NCBI GenBank assembly: GCA_003485825.1
Contig: DNHN01000365.1
Span: 1 to 6,871 of the forward strand
Length of the DNA stretch: 6,871 bases
Source of the DNA: Bacteroidota bacterium
GTDB lineage: Bacteria; Bacteroidota; Bacteroidia; NS11-12g; UBA9320
Reading direction: 5' to 3'
Position numbers and translations under genes: made by a program. Below are positions 1 through 6,537 of this stretch, piece by piece. Within the stretch, counting starts at the first letter, position 1; every line of letters begins with the position of its first letter. Under the pieces are notes generated by a model. That model did no database searches. It saw only the letters and a program-made list of their open reading frames with translations, and had not been told where the DNA came from.

Positions 1-2
1 GC

Positions 3-1142
3 TTAGGAAAAAGCAAGGACGAATATAGTTCTTTGAAATCAGAAGAGGTTGCACAAGAAGCAACTGAAGTAGTAGAAAACGAAACTCCCGTTGCACAAAC
101 GGAAGAACCTATAAAAGATGCGATAGTGGAAGAAGCTGTCGTAGAAGATAACGTGTCCCAACCTCCATCGGTTGAGGAGCAAGCACCAGAACTAAATGAA
201 GATTTGGTGCGCTCTAAAGCCAAAGACTTAGGTTATTTAACACAAGAAGACTTCGAGGCTCAAAAGCAAGAATGGTTAGAATCACAATCAAATGTAACAG
301 AAGAAAGTGATTTTATTAAGAGAGCAAGAGAGTTAGAAGCGCAAGGTTACGACTTAAATGACAACAGCTATTGGTCTTTAACAACTAAAGATTACAATAA
401 GTATAACTTGAATGATGTAAACCAAGCATTAGACGTTGTGTTAGAGGGGTATAAATTAGACTTTCCTAATGTATCAGAGGAGAAGCTAAGAGCTAAGTTA
501 GAGAATGATTATGACGCTTTGTATGACGAAGATTTTTCGGCAGAGGACAGAGAGCATAAACGAGCAAAAGCTGACTTAGACATAAAGGCTGAAACTTACT
601 TAGGTAAGCTAAAAGAAAGACAAGAAAATGCAAAGCCACCTATGAATCCGCAGGATGAACAAAGGATAACGGCTCAAGAAGAAGAAAAAAGGCTACAAAC
701 TTTCCTTCCAAAAGCGGAAAGACAGTTTAAGGCAAAGGTTAATGATTACTTTAATAAGAATAGTGCTTACGATATTAAAGTAGGGGATGACGTAATACAA
801 TACGAGTTCTCAAAAGAAAATGTAAGCACATTGAATGAAGCTTTAGGAAATATCTTTAAGAATGACTTCAGATTATTAATTGACGAAAACGGCTCTATAG
901 AAAATCGTGTTAAGGACGAAGGTTTAGCAGTCACAGTCGAGAATTTAATTTGGCAAAACCCAGAGTTAAGGTCTGGTATTCACAAGAAGATGTTGGAGCA
1001 TAATTCAGCTAAGAATAAGAAAGAAGCGGTTAATGACTTAACTAATGCCTCTTTGCCCGAAACCACAGCCAAACCAAATGAGGTAGCTAAGGATAGGAAC
1101 GCAGACGCATATAGAAAAGCCCATATACCGACAATTATGTAA
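3..1142 (+). CDS. Probable capsid scaffolding (assembly) protein, 5'-truncated
   Basis: The reading frame is open to the window edge, so the start is missing. The first in-frame start-like codon (TTG at 33) sits inside continuous coding sequence (LGKSKDEYSS precedes it) and is unlikely to be the real start. At least 379 residues are present, ending in TAA. Counting from the TTG, residues 1-55 are an acidic Glu/Val/Ala/Pro-rich, probably disordered tail. Residues 90-245 are strongly charged and predicted helical, with likely coiled coil around 170-240 (Glu/Lys/Gln/Arg-rich). Residues 245-320 look like a compact mixed domain, and the C-terminal tail is basic. There is no cysteine, no signal peptide and no membrane segment. 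Charged, helical proteins directly upstream of a major capsid gene are typically internal scaffolds that guide prohead assembly. That role is inferred from composition and position, not from a recognised catalytic motif; no protease domain is visible. The stop lies 23 bases before the capsid gene, with no terminator between, so the two are probably co-transcribed. Confidence 0.62.
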   Translation, partial: LGKSKDEYSSLKSEEVAQEATEVVENETPVAQTEEPIKDAIVEEAVVEDNVSQPPSVEEQAPELNEDLVRSKAKDLGYLTQEDFEAQKQEWLESQSNVTEESDFIKRARELEAQGYDLNDNSYWSLTTKDYNKYNLNDVNQALDVVLEGYKLDFPNVSEEKLRAKLENDYDALYDEDFSAEDREHKRAKADLDIKAETYLGKLKERQENAKPPMNPQDEQRITAQEEEKRLQTFLPKAERQFKAKVNDYFNKNSAYDIKVGDDVIQYEFSKENVSTLNEALGNIFKNDFRLLIDENGSIENRVKDEGLAVTVENLIWQNPELRSGIHKKMLEHNSAKNKKEAVNDLTNASLPETTAKPNEVAKDRNADAYRKAHIPTIM

Positions 1143-1165
1143 AACAATTTTTTTAAACAATAAAA

Positions 1166-2578
1166 ATGGGATTTAATACAACACCAGCAACTACAGCGAA
1201 TTACACAAACAACACATACGTTGATTCGCTTGCATTGACATACGACCAGTCGATTCGTAAACCAAACATCGACCCAACTTTAGTTAATCCTTTCGGAAAC
1301 CAGATGATTTCTGGATTTTGTGAGATGACTATGGCTATGAACGGAATCAAGAACAACGAGTATATTCACGTTGAGTCTGATTATATTAAGGAAGTAGTAA
1401 AACTAGCAGGAGCAGAATCAGCAGGTTCAGCAGGAGCTTCAGTTACTCATACAATTGCAACAGCTTATAAGTGGGATGCCGCTAATAACGGTGGAGCTTA
1501 TGTACAAACTGGAAACACAACTACTTACCCTGTAAGAGTGAATGACGTATTAATGTTCCCTAACCGAGTAAAAGGTTTGGTTACGGGTGTGTCAGGAGCG
1601 GATTACGATGTAATTCCTTTGAATCCAACAGATGCTATTCCAGCAGTAGCAACTACTGATACTATTATAATCGCTTACAACTTAATGGGTGAGGCTTCTT
1701 CTCAAAGAACTTCTTCTAGTAAGACTGTATTTGAATATAAGAATACAATCCAAACTCTAAGAAACGACCACAAAGTAACAGACAGAGAAACTGCTACTGA
1801 AACTTGGTTCGAGAACTTAGGTAAAGATGGTAACTCTAGCGGATGGTACAACGAAGCTGTTTATGACGCTTACAAAGTACTTATGGTAGAATTAGAGCAG
1901 TCTATGTTGATTGGCGACCAAGTAACTAACACTACTTTGGCTGACACATCAGGATTTGGAACTGTATTAGGAAGTCAAGGTCTTATTCCTTGGATGGAAG
2001 CTTACGGAAACGTAGAGACTTACAACGTTGGTTCATTTGCTTTAGATGATTTCGATAGTTTAGCTGCTAAGTTGGTTAAATACGAAGGAAGTAGAAAAAA
2101 CACAATGTGGGTTGGTCATACTCTTTCTGTTGAAATCGACAACCTTATGAGAGCTACAACTGGCTTAACAGCAGGTGGTATTTCTTACAACGGAACTCCT
2201 TCTGATTCAAGAAGTGTAGCGTTTGGATTCGGAGAAATCACTTATGGTGGATTTGCTTTCGATAAAAAACACTTATCTATCTTTGATAAGCCTTGGGGTC
2301 TAGGAGCTGAAGGACAAAAGTTCACTAATATGGGCTTAGTAATTCCTTCTGATAACGTAATCGTACCACAATTTGGTGGAGGAACATCTTCAGTACCTTC
2401 TTTAAGATTAAACTACTTAGAGACTAAAGGTTCTAATATGGGATTCCGTCAATGGGAAACAGGTGGATTGGCTCAAATACCAACATCAGATGTTGCTGAA
2501 CTTAACGTTCATATGACTTGTGATAGAGGATTTGAAGGATTCGCTGCTAACCGATATGGTATCTTTAAGGCTAACTAG
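1166..2578 (+). CDS. Major capsid protein, HK97-fold type
   Basis: The predicted 470-residue protein would form the icosahedral head shell. Length, position after the scaffold-like gene and internal layout fit an HK97-fold capsid protein of the kind found in Bacteroidota phages, including crAss-like ones. Residues 1-85 form an N-terminal arm and first helix. Residues about 87-178 are Ala/Gly/Thr-rich and beta-rich and look like an inserted barrel domain (note RVNDVLMFPN, then GLVTGV). Residues 190-255 are a long charged helical region (TLRNDHKVTDRETATETW, then the helix leading to MLIGDQVTNTT), resembling the spine helix. GLIPWMEAYGN at 272-282 follows. The Gly-rich, beta-rich remainder ends in a conserved-looking stretch (RGFEGFAANRYGIF). 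There is no processing motif or signal peptide. The ATG has A-rich sequence upstream (AATAAAAATG) and no Shine-Dalgarno, as usual in Bacteroidota. The stop is TAG, with an in-frame TAA two codons later. By hand count Asn is AAC in 26 of 35 cases, against 5 of 16 in the gene at 5902, which fits high expression. A strong terminator follows. Confidence 0.87.
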   Translation: MGFNTTPATTANYTNNTYVDSLALTYDQSIRKPNIDPTLVNPFGNQMISGFCEMTMAMNGIKNNEYIHVESDYIKEVVKLAGAESAGSAGASVTHTIATAYKWDAANNGGAYVQTGNTTTYPVRVNDVLMFPNRVKGLVTGVSGADYDVIPLNPTDAIPAVATTDTIIIAYNLMGEASSQRTSSSKTVFEYKNTIQTLRNDHKVTDRETATETWFENLGKDGNSSGWYNEAVYDAYKVLMVELEQSMLIGDQVTNTTLADTSGFGTVLGSQGLIPWMEAYGNVETYNVGSFALDDFDSLAAKLVKYEGSRKNTMWVGHTLSVEIDNLMRATTGLTAGGISYNGTPSDSRSVAFGFGEITYGGFAFDKKHLSIFDKPWGLGAEGQKFTNMGLVIPSDNVIVPQFGGGTSSVPSLRLNYLETKGSNMGFRQWETGGLAQIPTSDVAELNVHMTCDRGFEGFAANRYGIFKAN

Positions 2579-2600
2579 AATTAACCTTATATAAACTATT

Positions 2601-2633
2601 AAAAGCCCTGATGGAAACATTGGGGCTTTTTTT
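2601..2633 (+). terminator. Intrinsic terminator after the capsid gene
   Basis: The left arm AAAAGCCCTGATG (2601-2613) pairs with CATTGGGGCTTTT (2618-2630). This gives a continuous 13-bp stem with two G-U wobbles, closed by a GAAA loop (2614-2617) of the stable GNRA class. A run of seven T (2627-2633) overlaps the right arm and continues past it. It lies 22 bases after the capsid stop codon and should end or sharply reduce transcription from the scaffold/capsid unit. Confidence 0.9.
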
Positions 2634-2658
2634 GTTTGTTAAAAATTGTTTAATTTTG
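2631..2658 (+). promoter_or_regulatory. Putative Bacteroidota-type promoter for the gene at 2689
   Basis: TAATTTTG at 2651-2658 matches the Bacteroidota -7 consensus TAnnTTTG. A TTTG at 2631-2634, inside the end of the preceding terminator's T-tract, could serve as the -33 element, though the spacer of 16 is a little short of the usual range. A second TTTG follows at 2635. Transcription would start near 2663-2668, leaving a short leader of roughly 20-25 bases before the ATG at 2689. Position directly after a terminator supports the call. It implies that this late gene is read by host-type RNA polymerase carrying the primary sigma factor. Confidence 0.6.
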
Positions 2659-2688
2659 TATTTACAAATTTTAATTTAATAAAGTATT

Positions 2689-3810
2689 ATGGCACAATTA
2701 GAGAAGTACGTTACATTCGTACTAGACAAAAGACACGTTGCACTAGACCCACGAAGAAGTGGCGCAAACAGAGGTGTATCAATTCCAGCAAAAGACATTA
2801 TAAACATAGAAAACCCTAAGACGGGAGTTATAAACAAGCGTATAGCAGTTTACAACCCTAGCAATGGGCAGCGTAGTATATACATGGATGAGTGGAATAA
2901 CTACAAAGGCGAAGAAGATTTCAGATTAATCTCCGCACCTAAAATCACATTCAATGACAAGATAATGATTTTAGACCCAAAGAGAAATTCAATGCTTATT
3001 GAGTATTTAAGAGCAATGAACTCTAACGGTAGCAATCCAGAAAGAAACCCAAATGCAGAAGTAATCTTTACAGAAGAATCAGAAGCTAAAGATGCGGAAG
3101 AAAGATTTGATTCAGAAGAATTAACTCACAAAGCAATTCAGTTTATTATTGAAGCTAGAGAAGAAAACCTAATTCAATTAGCTGAATTACTAGGTAGAAC
3201 TACTTTAGACAGAAATAATGTTCCATTGAACGAGAAAGAACTTAAAATGGATTTAATTTCTCACGCTAGAAGAAATCCAGAAGAAGTACTAGAGATTATC
3301 AATGACCCTAGACTAGAAACTAGAATACAGATAAACAGAGCATTTACGCTTAATATTATCAAGTTTGATAAGTTGACTAGGCAAATACTATGGGCTGACA
3401 CTAAAGAGCCTGTAATCGCCTTAAAAGTAAGAAAAGGACTATTATCGAAAGATGTATTAGTTAATTATTGTTGTGAATCAGGTGGAACGGGTAAAGAAGT
3501 CTACAATGACATCCTTTACAAGTTAAACGGAGAAATAGGAGATGATTATATCGTAGAAGAAAATCCAGATGTAATTGATAGCTTTAGTCCAAATGAATTA
3601 GTACAAGCGGCTAAGGATGCGGGTATTCTTATTCAATCGGGTGCTTATTTATTCCTAGACGATAAAAAGGCAGAAAACCAATTAGCGAAAGGCAAAGGTG
3701 GCGTAGTTAAAATGATTGAGCAAGATGTAGAGTTCAATGGTTTTAATCTAAAAAGCTATTTAATAAGAATGTTGAAACTTACTATGCAGTCTAAAATAAC
3801 TGATGAGTAG
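2689..3810 (+). CDS. Unrecognised phage protein, probably virion-associated
   Basis: I do not recognise this 373-residue protein. The N-terminal part (about 1-100) is beta-like and basic, with DPRRSGANRG at 20-29 and a second segment KITFNDKIMILDPKRN at 85-100. The two segments share the pattern hydrophobic strand, DK, DP(R/K)R, which may reflect an internal duplication or a domain boundary. Residues 105-140 are polar and acidic and probably form a linker. Residues 140-225 are helical and charged (two or three helices, including HKAIQFIIEAREENLIQLAEL and the segment near SHARRNPEEVLEII). A mixed domain follows, with a Cys-Cys pair in NYCCESGGTGKE (259-270), and the C-terminus is helical and basic. 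There is no signal peptide, membrane segment or enzyme motif; SGGTGKE is not a convincing P-loop. The gene stands alone between two terminators with its own promoter, so its dosage may be set separately from the capsid gene. Its place beside the capsid gene suggests a capsid decoration, internal head or assembly protein, but that is guesswork from context. The stop is TAG, with an in-frame TAA four codons later. Confidence 0.8.
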   Translation: MAQLEKYVTFVLDKRHVALDPRRSGANRGVSIPAKDIINIENPKTGVINKRIAVYNPSNGQRSIYMDEWNNYKGEEDFRLISAPKITFNDKIMILDPKRNSMLIEYLRAMNSNGSNPERNPNAEVIFTEESEAKDAEERFDSEELTHKAIQFIIEAREENLIQLAELLGRTTLDRNNVPLNEKELKMDLISHARRNPEEVLEIINDPRLETRIQINRAFTLNIIKFDKLTRQILWADTKEPVIALKVRKGLLSKDVLVNYCCESGGTGKEVYNDILYKLNGEIGDDYIVEENPDVIDSFSPNELVQAAKDAGILIQSGAYLFLDDKKAENQLAKGKGGVVKMIEQDVEFNGFNLKSYLIRMLKLTMQSKITDE

Positions 3811-3838
3811 TCAGTAATTTAAACATATAATTTATATT

Positions 3839-3871
3839 AAAGGTGGGTTCATATCAGTTCCCACCTTTTTT
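3839..3871 (+). terminator. Intrinsic terminator after the gene ending at 3810
   Basis: AAAGGTGGG (3839-3847) pairs perfectly with CCCACCTTT (3860-3868) around a 12-base loop. A run of six T (3866-3871) follows. It lies 28 bases after the preceding stop codon, so the gene at 2689-3810 is probably a monocistronic unit. Confidence 0.9.
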
Positions 3872-3872
3872 G

Positions 3873-3880
3873 TATCTTTG
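3873..3880 (+). promoter_or_regulatory. Putative Bacteroidota-type -7 promoter element for the genes from 3901
   Basis: TATCTTTG matches TAnnTTTG exactly. It begins two bases after the T-tract of the preceding terminator and 28 bases before the ATG at 3901. No clear TTG/TTTG is visible at the expected -33 position, which would fall inside the terminator hairpin (only GTTC at 3847-3850). The leader would be about 10-15 bases. No other terminator or promoter match was seen between here and the window end, so this may drive the whole appendage/neck unit. Confidence 0.6.
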
Positions 3881-3900
3881 TATTTAACAAATTATAACTA

Positions 3901-5115
3901 ATGGCAACTCAATCAACAGACATAACATTCACAACAGGTGAGTCTATCGCAGCCAAAAACGTAACACTTACAGATACATCTACTTATGCTTCTGGTGATT
4001 TAAGTTGGGCTTCGGGAGATTCAAGAATACTTGTTAAGATAGTAGACCCACAAGGAACTACATTTTATAATAACACAGACACATCTAACCCTAATATGAC
4101 ATCGGGTGGCTCTAGCGATACGATAAACCTACCAAAAGATGCTGATTCATTAGTTGTTAGAGGTTCTTATCAAATAACGCTAACGTATTTCGATGTAGCA
4201 GCACCTTTGGTTAAATTTGAAAGAACATTTCAGTTTGATAACACTTATTCTTCACCAACGGCTGATTTAGACCTTAGTTATAGCGTAATAAACCCTATTT
4301 TCTTTAAAGCAGTAGACGAAACAAGTTACGCTTATAATTCAGTAGACCCTACAATAACGGGTACATTAACACTTACGCACCCACAAGGGCTAGGTTCTTA
4401 TGTCACTAACATTGATAGTTCTACAAAGACATTAAACACAAAAGTATTTTACTATTCAACTGACCCTGATATTACTTCGGTAGTAGCCTTGTCAGCAAAT
4501 GCTACATATACATTTAACGGGTATTATACAGACGCAACTTCTACGGATGTTACTTGGACACTACTAGATGCTGTAACAGGCTCTAAGGGTATCTATGTAA
4601 GCGGTGGAAGTGATGGTTGCGACCTTTATTGTTGCATGAAAGCATTAGAGCAGCAACTAGATGCAGCTATAAATACGGGAAACAAAACAGATGAAGCTAG
4701 ATTAACGAAGCTATTCAATAGAGCGTCTAATCTTTGGCAGTTAATTCAGAACGCATATAACTGCGGTAAATCATCGGATGCAGCGGCTTATACCTCTGAA
4801 ATAAAAGACTTATTAAGTTGTACGGGAGATTGCGGTAGTTCAGGAACAGTATCTCAAGTAGTAGGTATAGGAACAACCCCTGCAATAGTAAGAATGGGTT
4901 CAGCTACAATGACGGCAGACGTTACTAGCTATACATTCACAGAACTTATAAACTACAACTATGCAGATGGAGATGTAATCATAACCGTAGATGGAGATGA
5001 CGTAGAATCAATTAGCACATACAGCATAAGTTTAAATTCCTTAACGGGAGAAATTACTTTCGGAACAATTGTATATACGGGAGTAAAGGTAGCTTATCAC
5101 ATAATTAAACCATAA
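3901..5115 (+). CDS. Beta-rich appendage or fibre-like virion protein with a six-cysteine helical segment
   Basis: This 404-residue protein seems to have four parts. Residues 1-115 and 118-235 are Thr/Ser/Asp-rich, beta-rich segments that look like two immunoglobulin-like sandwiches. Each ends in a similar strand-forming stretch (YQITLTYFDV at 90-99, ATYTFNGYYT at 201-210). Residues 238-313 are helical and hold all six cysteines of the protein (240, 244, 245, 288, 307, 311), starting with CDLYCC and ending with CTGDC. Residues 320-404 return to a beta-rich module (SYTFTELINY, then DGDVIITVDGDD). There is no signal peptide, membrane segment or enzyme motif. Clustered beta domains plus a short helical segment suit a surface fibre, head decoration or tail appendage, possibly oligomeric. 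The function is inferred from composition and from lying between capsid and neck genes. The ATG has A/T-rich upstream sequence, and translation would begin soon after the proposed transcript start. The stop (TAA) is one codon before the next ATG. Confidence 0.82.
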   Translation: MATQSTDITFTTGESIAAKNVTLTDTSTYASGDLSWASGDSRILVKIVDPQGTTFYNNTDTSNPNMTSGGSSDTINLPKDADSLVVRGSYQITLTYFDVAAPLVKFERTFQFDNTYSSPTADLDLSYSVINPIFFKAVDETSYAYNSVDPTITGTLTLTHPQGLGSYVTNIDSSTKTLNTKVFYYSTDPDITSVVALSANATYTFNGYYTDATSTDVTWTLLDAVTGSKGIYVSGGSDGCDLYCCMKALEQQLDAAINTGNKTDEARLTKLFNRASNLWQLIQNAYNCGKSSDAAAYTSEIKDLLSCTGDCGSSGTVSQVVGIGTTPAIVRMGSATMTADVTSYTFTELINYNYADGDVIITVDGDDVESISTYSISLNSLTGEITFGTIVYTGVKVAYHIIKP

Positions 5116-5118
5116 GAA

Positions 5119-5898
5119 ATGAAAAAGATAGTAATATTATTTATACTTACTGCGTTTTGCTTATCAGGATATTCGCAAGCCACTATTAATTGGGTAACTA
5201 AGAATCAGCCCTTTAAAGTTAAGAAGATTGCGTATGGAGATACGATGTTTTTAAGCGGAGAATCAATGTACGGAGCTTATGGGAGTTTATTTATAATAGA
5301 CTCTACTGCTGATGGCAGGTATTTTATAAATGACGGGTATGCGGCTAATGATTCATTAACTCAAATAAGAAGTGAAATTTCAGATACAGCAACACAGATT
5401 AGAAGTGAGATTTCAGACACAGCTACACAGATTAGAAGTGAATTATTAGGTAGTGCTTATTGGAATAATTCGGGCGGAGTGTTGCATCCCAAGACATCTG
5501 GAACTGACTCTGTTTTTATAGGGCTTCAATCAGCAGCTATTCCTAAATCAGAGAACGTAGCATTACAGCTATATGGTCAATACAATAATATAGCTACTTA
5601 TATTAACCCTACTACGGGTGATTCAGTATTAAACGCTAAGAATGGTAATACATATTTTGTAGACGGAACGGGTAAGATAGTTCAAATTAATAAATGCGCA
5701 GTAGGGACTAGATTATTATTCTATGTTGGATTGGGTGCTACACTAAACTTAGACCCTGCTGAATTTGGCGCAAACGGACAAGTACTTAGAAGTCCATTAG
5801 GAGCTTCACTTACATTAAGCGAATTTGATGTTATAGAATTAATATGCACAGACGAGGGGCAATTCGCTATATCATCAGCTGCAGTAGATAATCAATAG
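5119..5898 (+). CDS. Fibre-like protein with signal peptide and 11-residue coiled-coil repeats
   Basis: The 259-residue product starts with a textbook signal peptide: KK, then a hydrophobic core (IVILFILTAFCL), then GYSQ-A with likely cleavage after residue 20, a form common in secreted Bacteroidota proteins. Cys14 lies inside the core without a proper lipobox, so it is probably not a lipoprotein. Residues 21-79 form a small beta-rich domain. Residues 81-109 hold two and a half copies of TQIRSEISDTA, probably a trimeric coiled-coil stalk. YWNNSGGVLHPKTSG at 114-128 resembles segments seen in fibre-type and adhesin-type proteins. The rest (about 130-259) is beta-rich and could be a terminal knob. 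A stalk-and-knob layout in a structural cluster suggests a host-binding or tail-fibre component. The signal peptide is odd, because virions normally assemble in the cytoplasm; the protein could instead be exported and act at the host surface. The stop is TAG, one codon before the next start in the same frame. Confidence 0.8.
   Translation: MKKIVILFILTAFCLSGYSQATINWVTKNQPFKVKKIAYGDTMFLSGESMYGAYGSLFIIDSTADGRYFINDGYAANDSLTQIRSEISDTATQIRSEISDTATQIRSELLGSAYWNNSGGVLHPKTSGTDSVFIGLQSAAIPKSENVALQLYGQYNNIATYINPTTGDSVLNAKNGNTYFVDGTGKIVQINKCAVGTRLLFYVGLGATLNLDPAEFGANGQVLRSPLGASLTLSEFDVIELICTDEGQFAISSAAVDNQ
5359..5445 (+). repeat. 33-bp in-frame tandem repeat (2.6 copies)
   Basis: Units lie at 5359-5391, 5392-5424 and a partial 5425-5445. 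Each encodes TQIRSEISDTA, and the last is cut to TQIRSEL. The first two units encode identical peptides but differ at six third-codon positions, all silent. The 11-residue period fits a hendecad coiled coil in the stalk of a fibre. Confidence 0.92.
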
Positions 5899-5901
5899 AA
5901 A

Positions 5902-6537
5902 TTGGGAGCAAATGTAAATACCGTAAAGACGCAAGTCTTTGAGATTATAAAGAAGAATCAGTCAGGAGGCTATATAAAGACAAGCGACTTTAATAACTAC
6001 GCAAAGCTAGAACAACTTTCTTTTTATAATGAAGTGCTAGGTGTGTCTGAAAGTTCACAGCAAACAATGGATATAGCTGATGAATTAAAGGTATCAGTTA
6101 ATCTTTTTCCGAACTCAAGCAACTTAGTAACTAAGCCTAGCGATTATATGCAATTGCAATCAATAACGGGTAGAGTTTATCTTAATCAAACACAGAGTAA
6201 GCTAGTTCAATTTCAAGTGATGGGTCAGTCAGAAGCAGACGCATCGGAAGTTAGCGGTTTCTCAAGAGCAAGTGCAAAATACCCCATAGCTGTTGTTAAT
6301 GCAGATACGGTAGAAATTAAACCTTACTCTGTATTTAGTAGCGTTAAGTTCAACTATTACAGACTTCCATTAGACCCTATTTGGGGCTTTACAGTATCAT
6401 CTAATAGAGAAGTGTACGATTCGTCTACATCGGTTGATTTTGATATACCAGAGCAGAATACAGAAAGAATAGTACAAGGTATAGTTAGACGTTTTGGTTT
6501 CTCAATAGGAAACGAAGCGTTAGTTAATTACAAATAA
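5902..6537 (+). CDS. Probable head-tail connector (neck / tail-tubular-A-like) protein, TTG start
   Basis: The 211-residue product has N-terminal helices (about 5-48: VKTQVFEIIKKNQSGGY, then DFNNYAKLEQLSFYNEVLG). A beta-rich middle follows, with KPSDYMQLQSITG at 78-90. YYRLPLDPIWGF lies at 152-163, and the protein ends in a helix around 183-204 preceded by an acidic turn (VDFDIPEQNTERIVQGIVRRFG). This order, and in particular a Y-x-R-x-P-x-x-P-x-W-type stretch followed by an acidic DF-(hydrophobic)-P-E segment and a final helix, matches my recollection of a small neck protein family in Bacteroidota and marine phages. It also parallels T7 gp11-like tubular proteins. It would form a ring between portal and tail. 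The start is set by context: the previous gene's TAG lies in frame one codon upstream, and the first in-frame ATG is codon 56, which would remove the helical domain. TTG is therefore the best start. The stop TAA overlaps the next ATG. Confidence 0.8.
   Translation: MGANVNTVKTQVFEIIKKNQSGGYIKTSDFNNYAKLEQLSFYNEVLGVSESSQQTMDIADELKVSVNLFPNSSNLVTKPSDYMQLQSITGRVYLNQTQSKLVQFQVMGQSEADASEVSGFSRASAKYPIAVVNADTVEIKPYSVFSSVKFNYYRLPLDPIWGFTVSSNREVYDSSTSVDFDIPEQNTERIVQGIVRRFGFSIGNEALVNYK

Noticed and set aside
33..35. TTG as the start codon of the first gene.
   Set aside because: The same frame continues open to the window edge with similar charged composition, so the gene almost certainly starts upstream of the window.
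3478..3501. SGGTGKE in the unknown protein as a Walker A nucleotide-binding loop.
   Set aside because: The required GxxxxGK[ST] pattern is absent (K is followed by E), and no Walker B or other ATPase feature is visible.
5158..5162. Lipoprotein signal around Cys14 of the fibre-like protein.
   Set aside because: The residues before the cysteine (TAF) do not form a lipobox, and a good signal peptidase I site follows at GYSQ-A.
2576..5898. Possible reassignment of TAG to glutamine, as in some crAss-like phages: three of six visible stops are TAG (2576, 3808, 5896), two followed within four codons by TAA.
   Set aside because: None of the long structural frames is interrupted by TAG; the TAGs lie just where proteins should end, before terminators or new starts. 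Recoded phages usually show many in-frame TAGs in late genes. The sample is small, so only the 5896 site is kept as a possible leaky stop.
5912..5917. ATG ten bases inside the neck gene as an alternative start.
   Set aside because: It is in another frame and is followed directly by TAA, so it encodes nothing. The TTG at 5902 is the only start that keeps the N-terminal helices.
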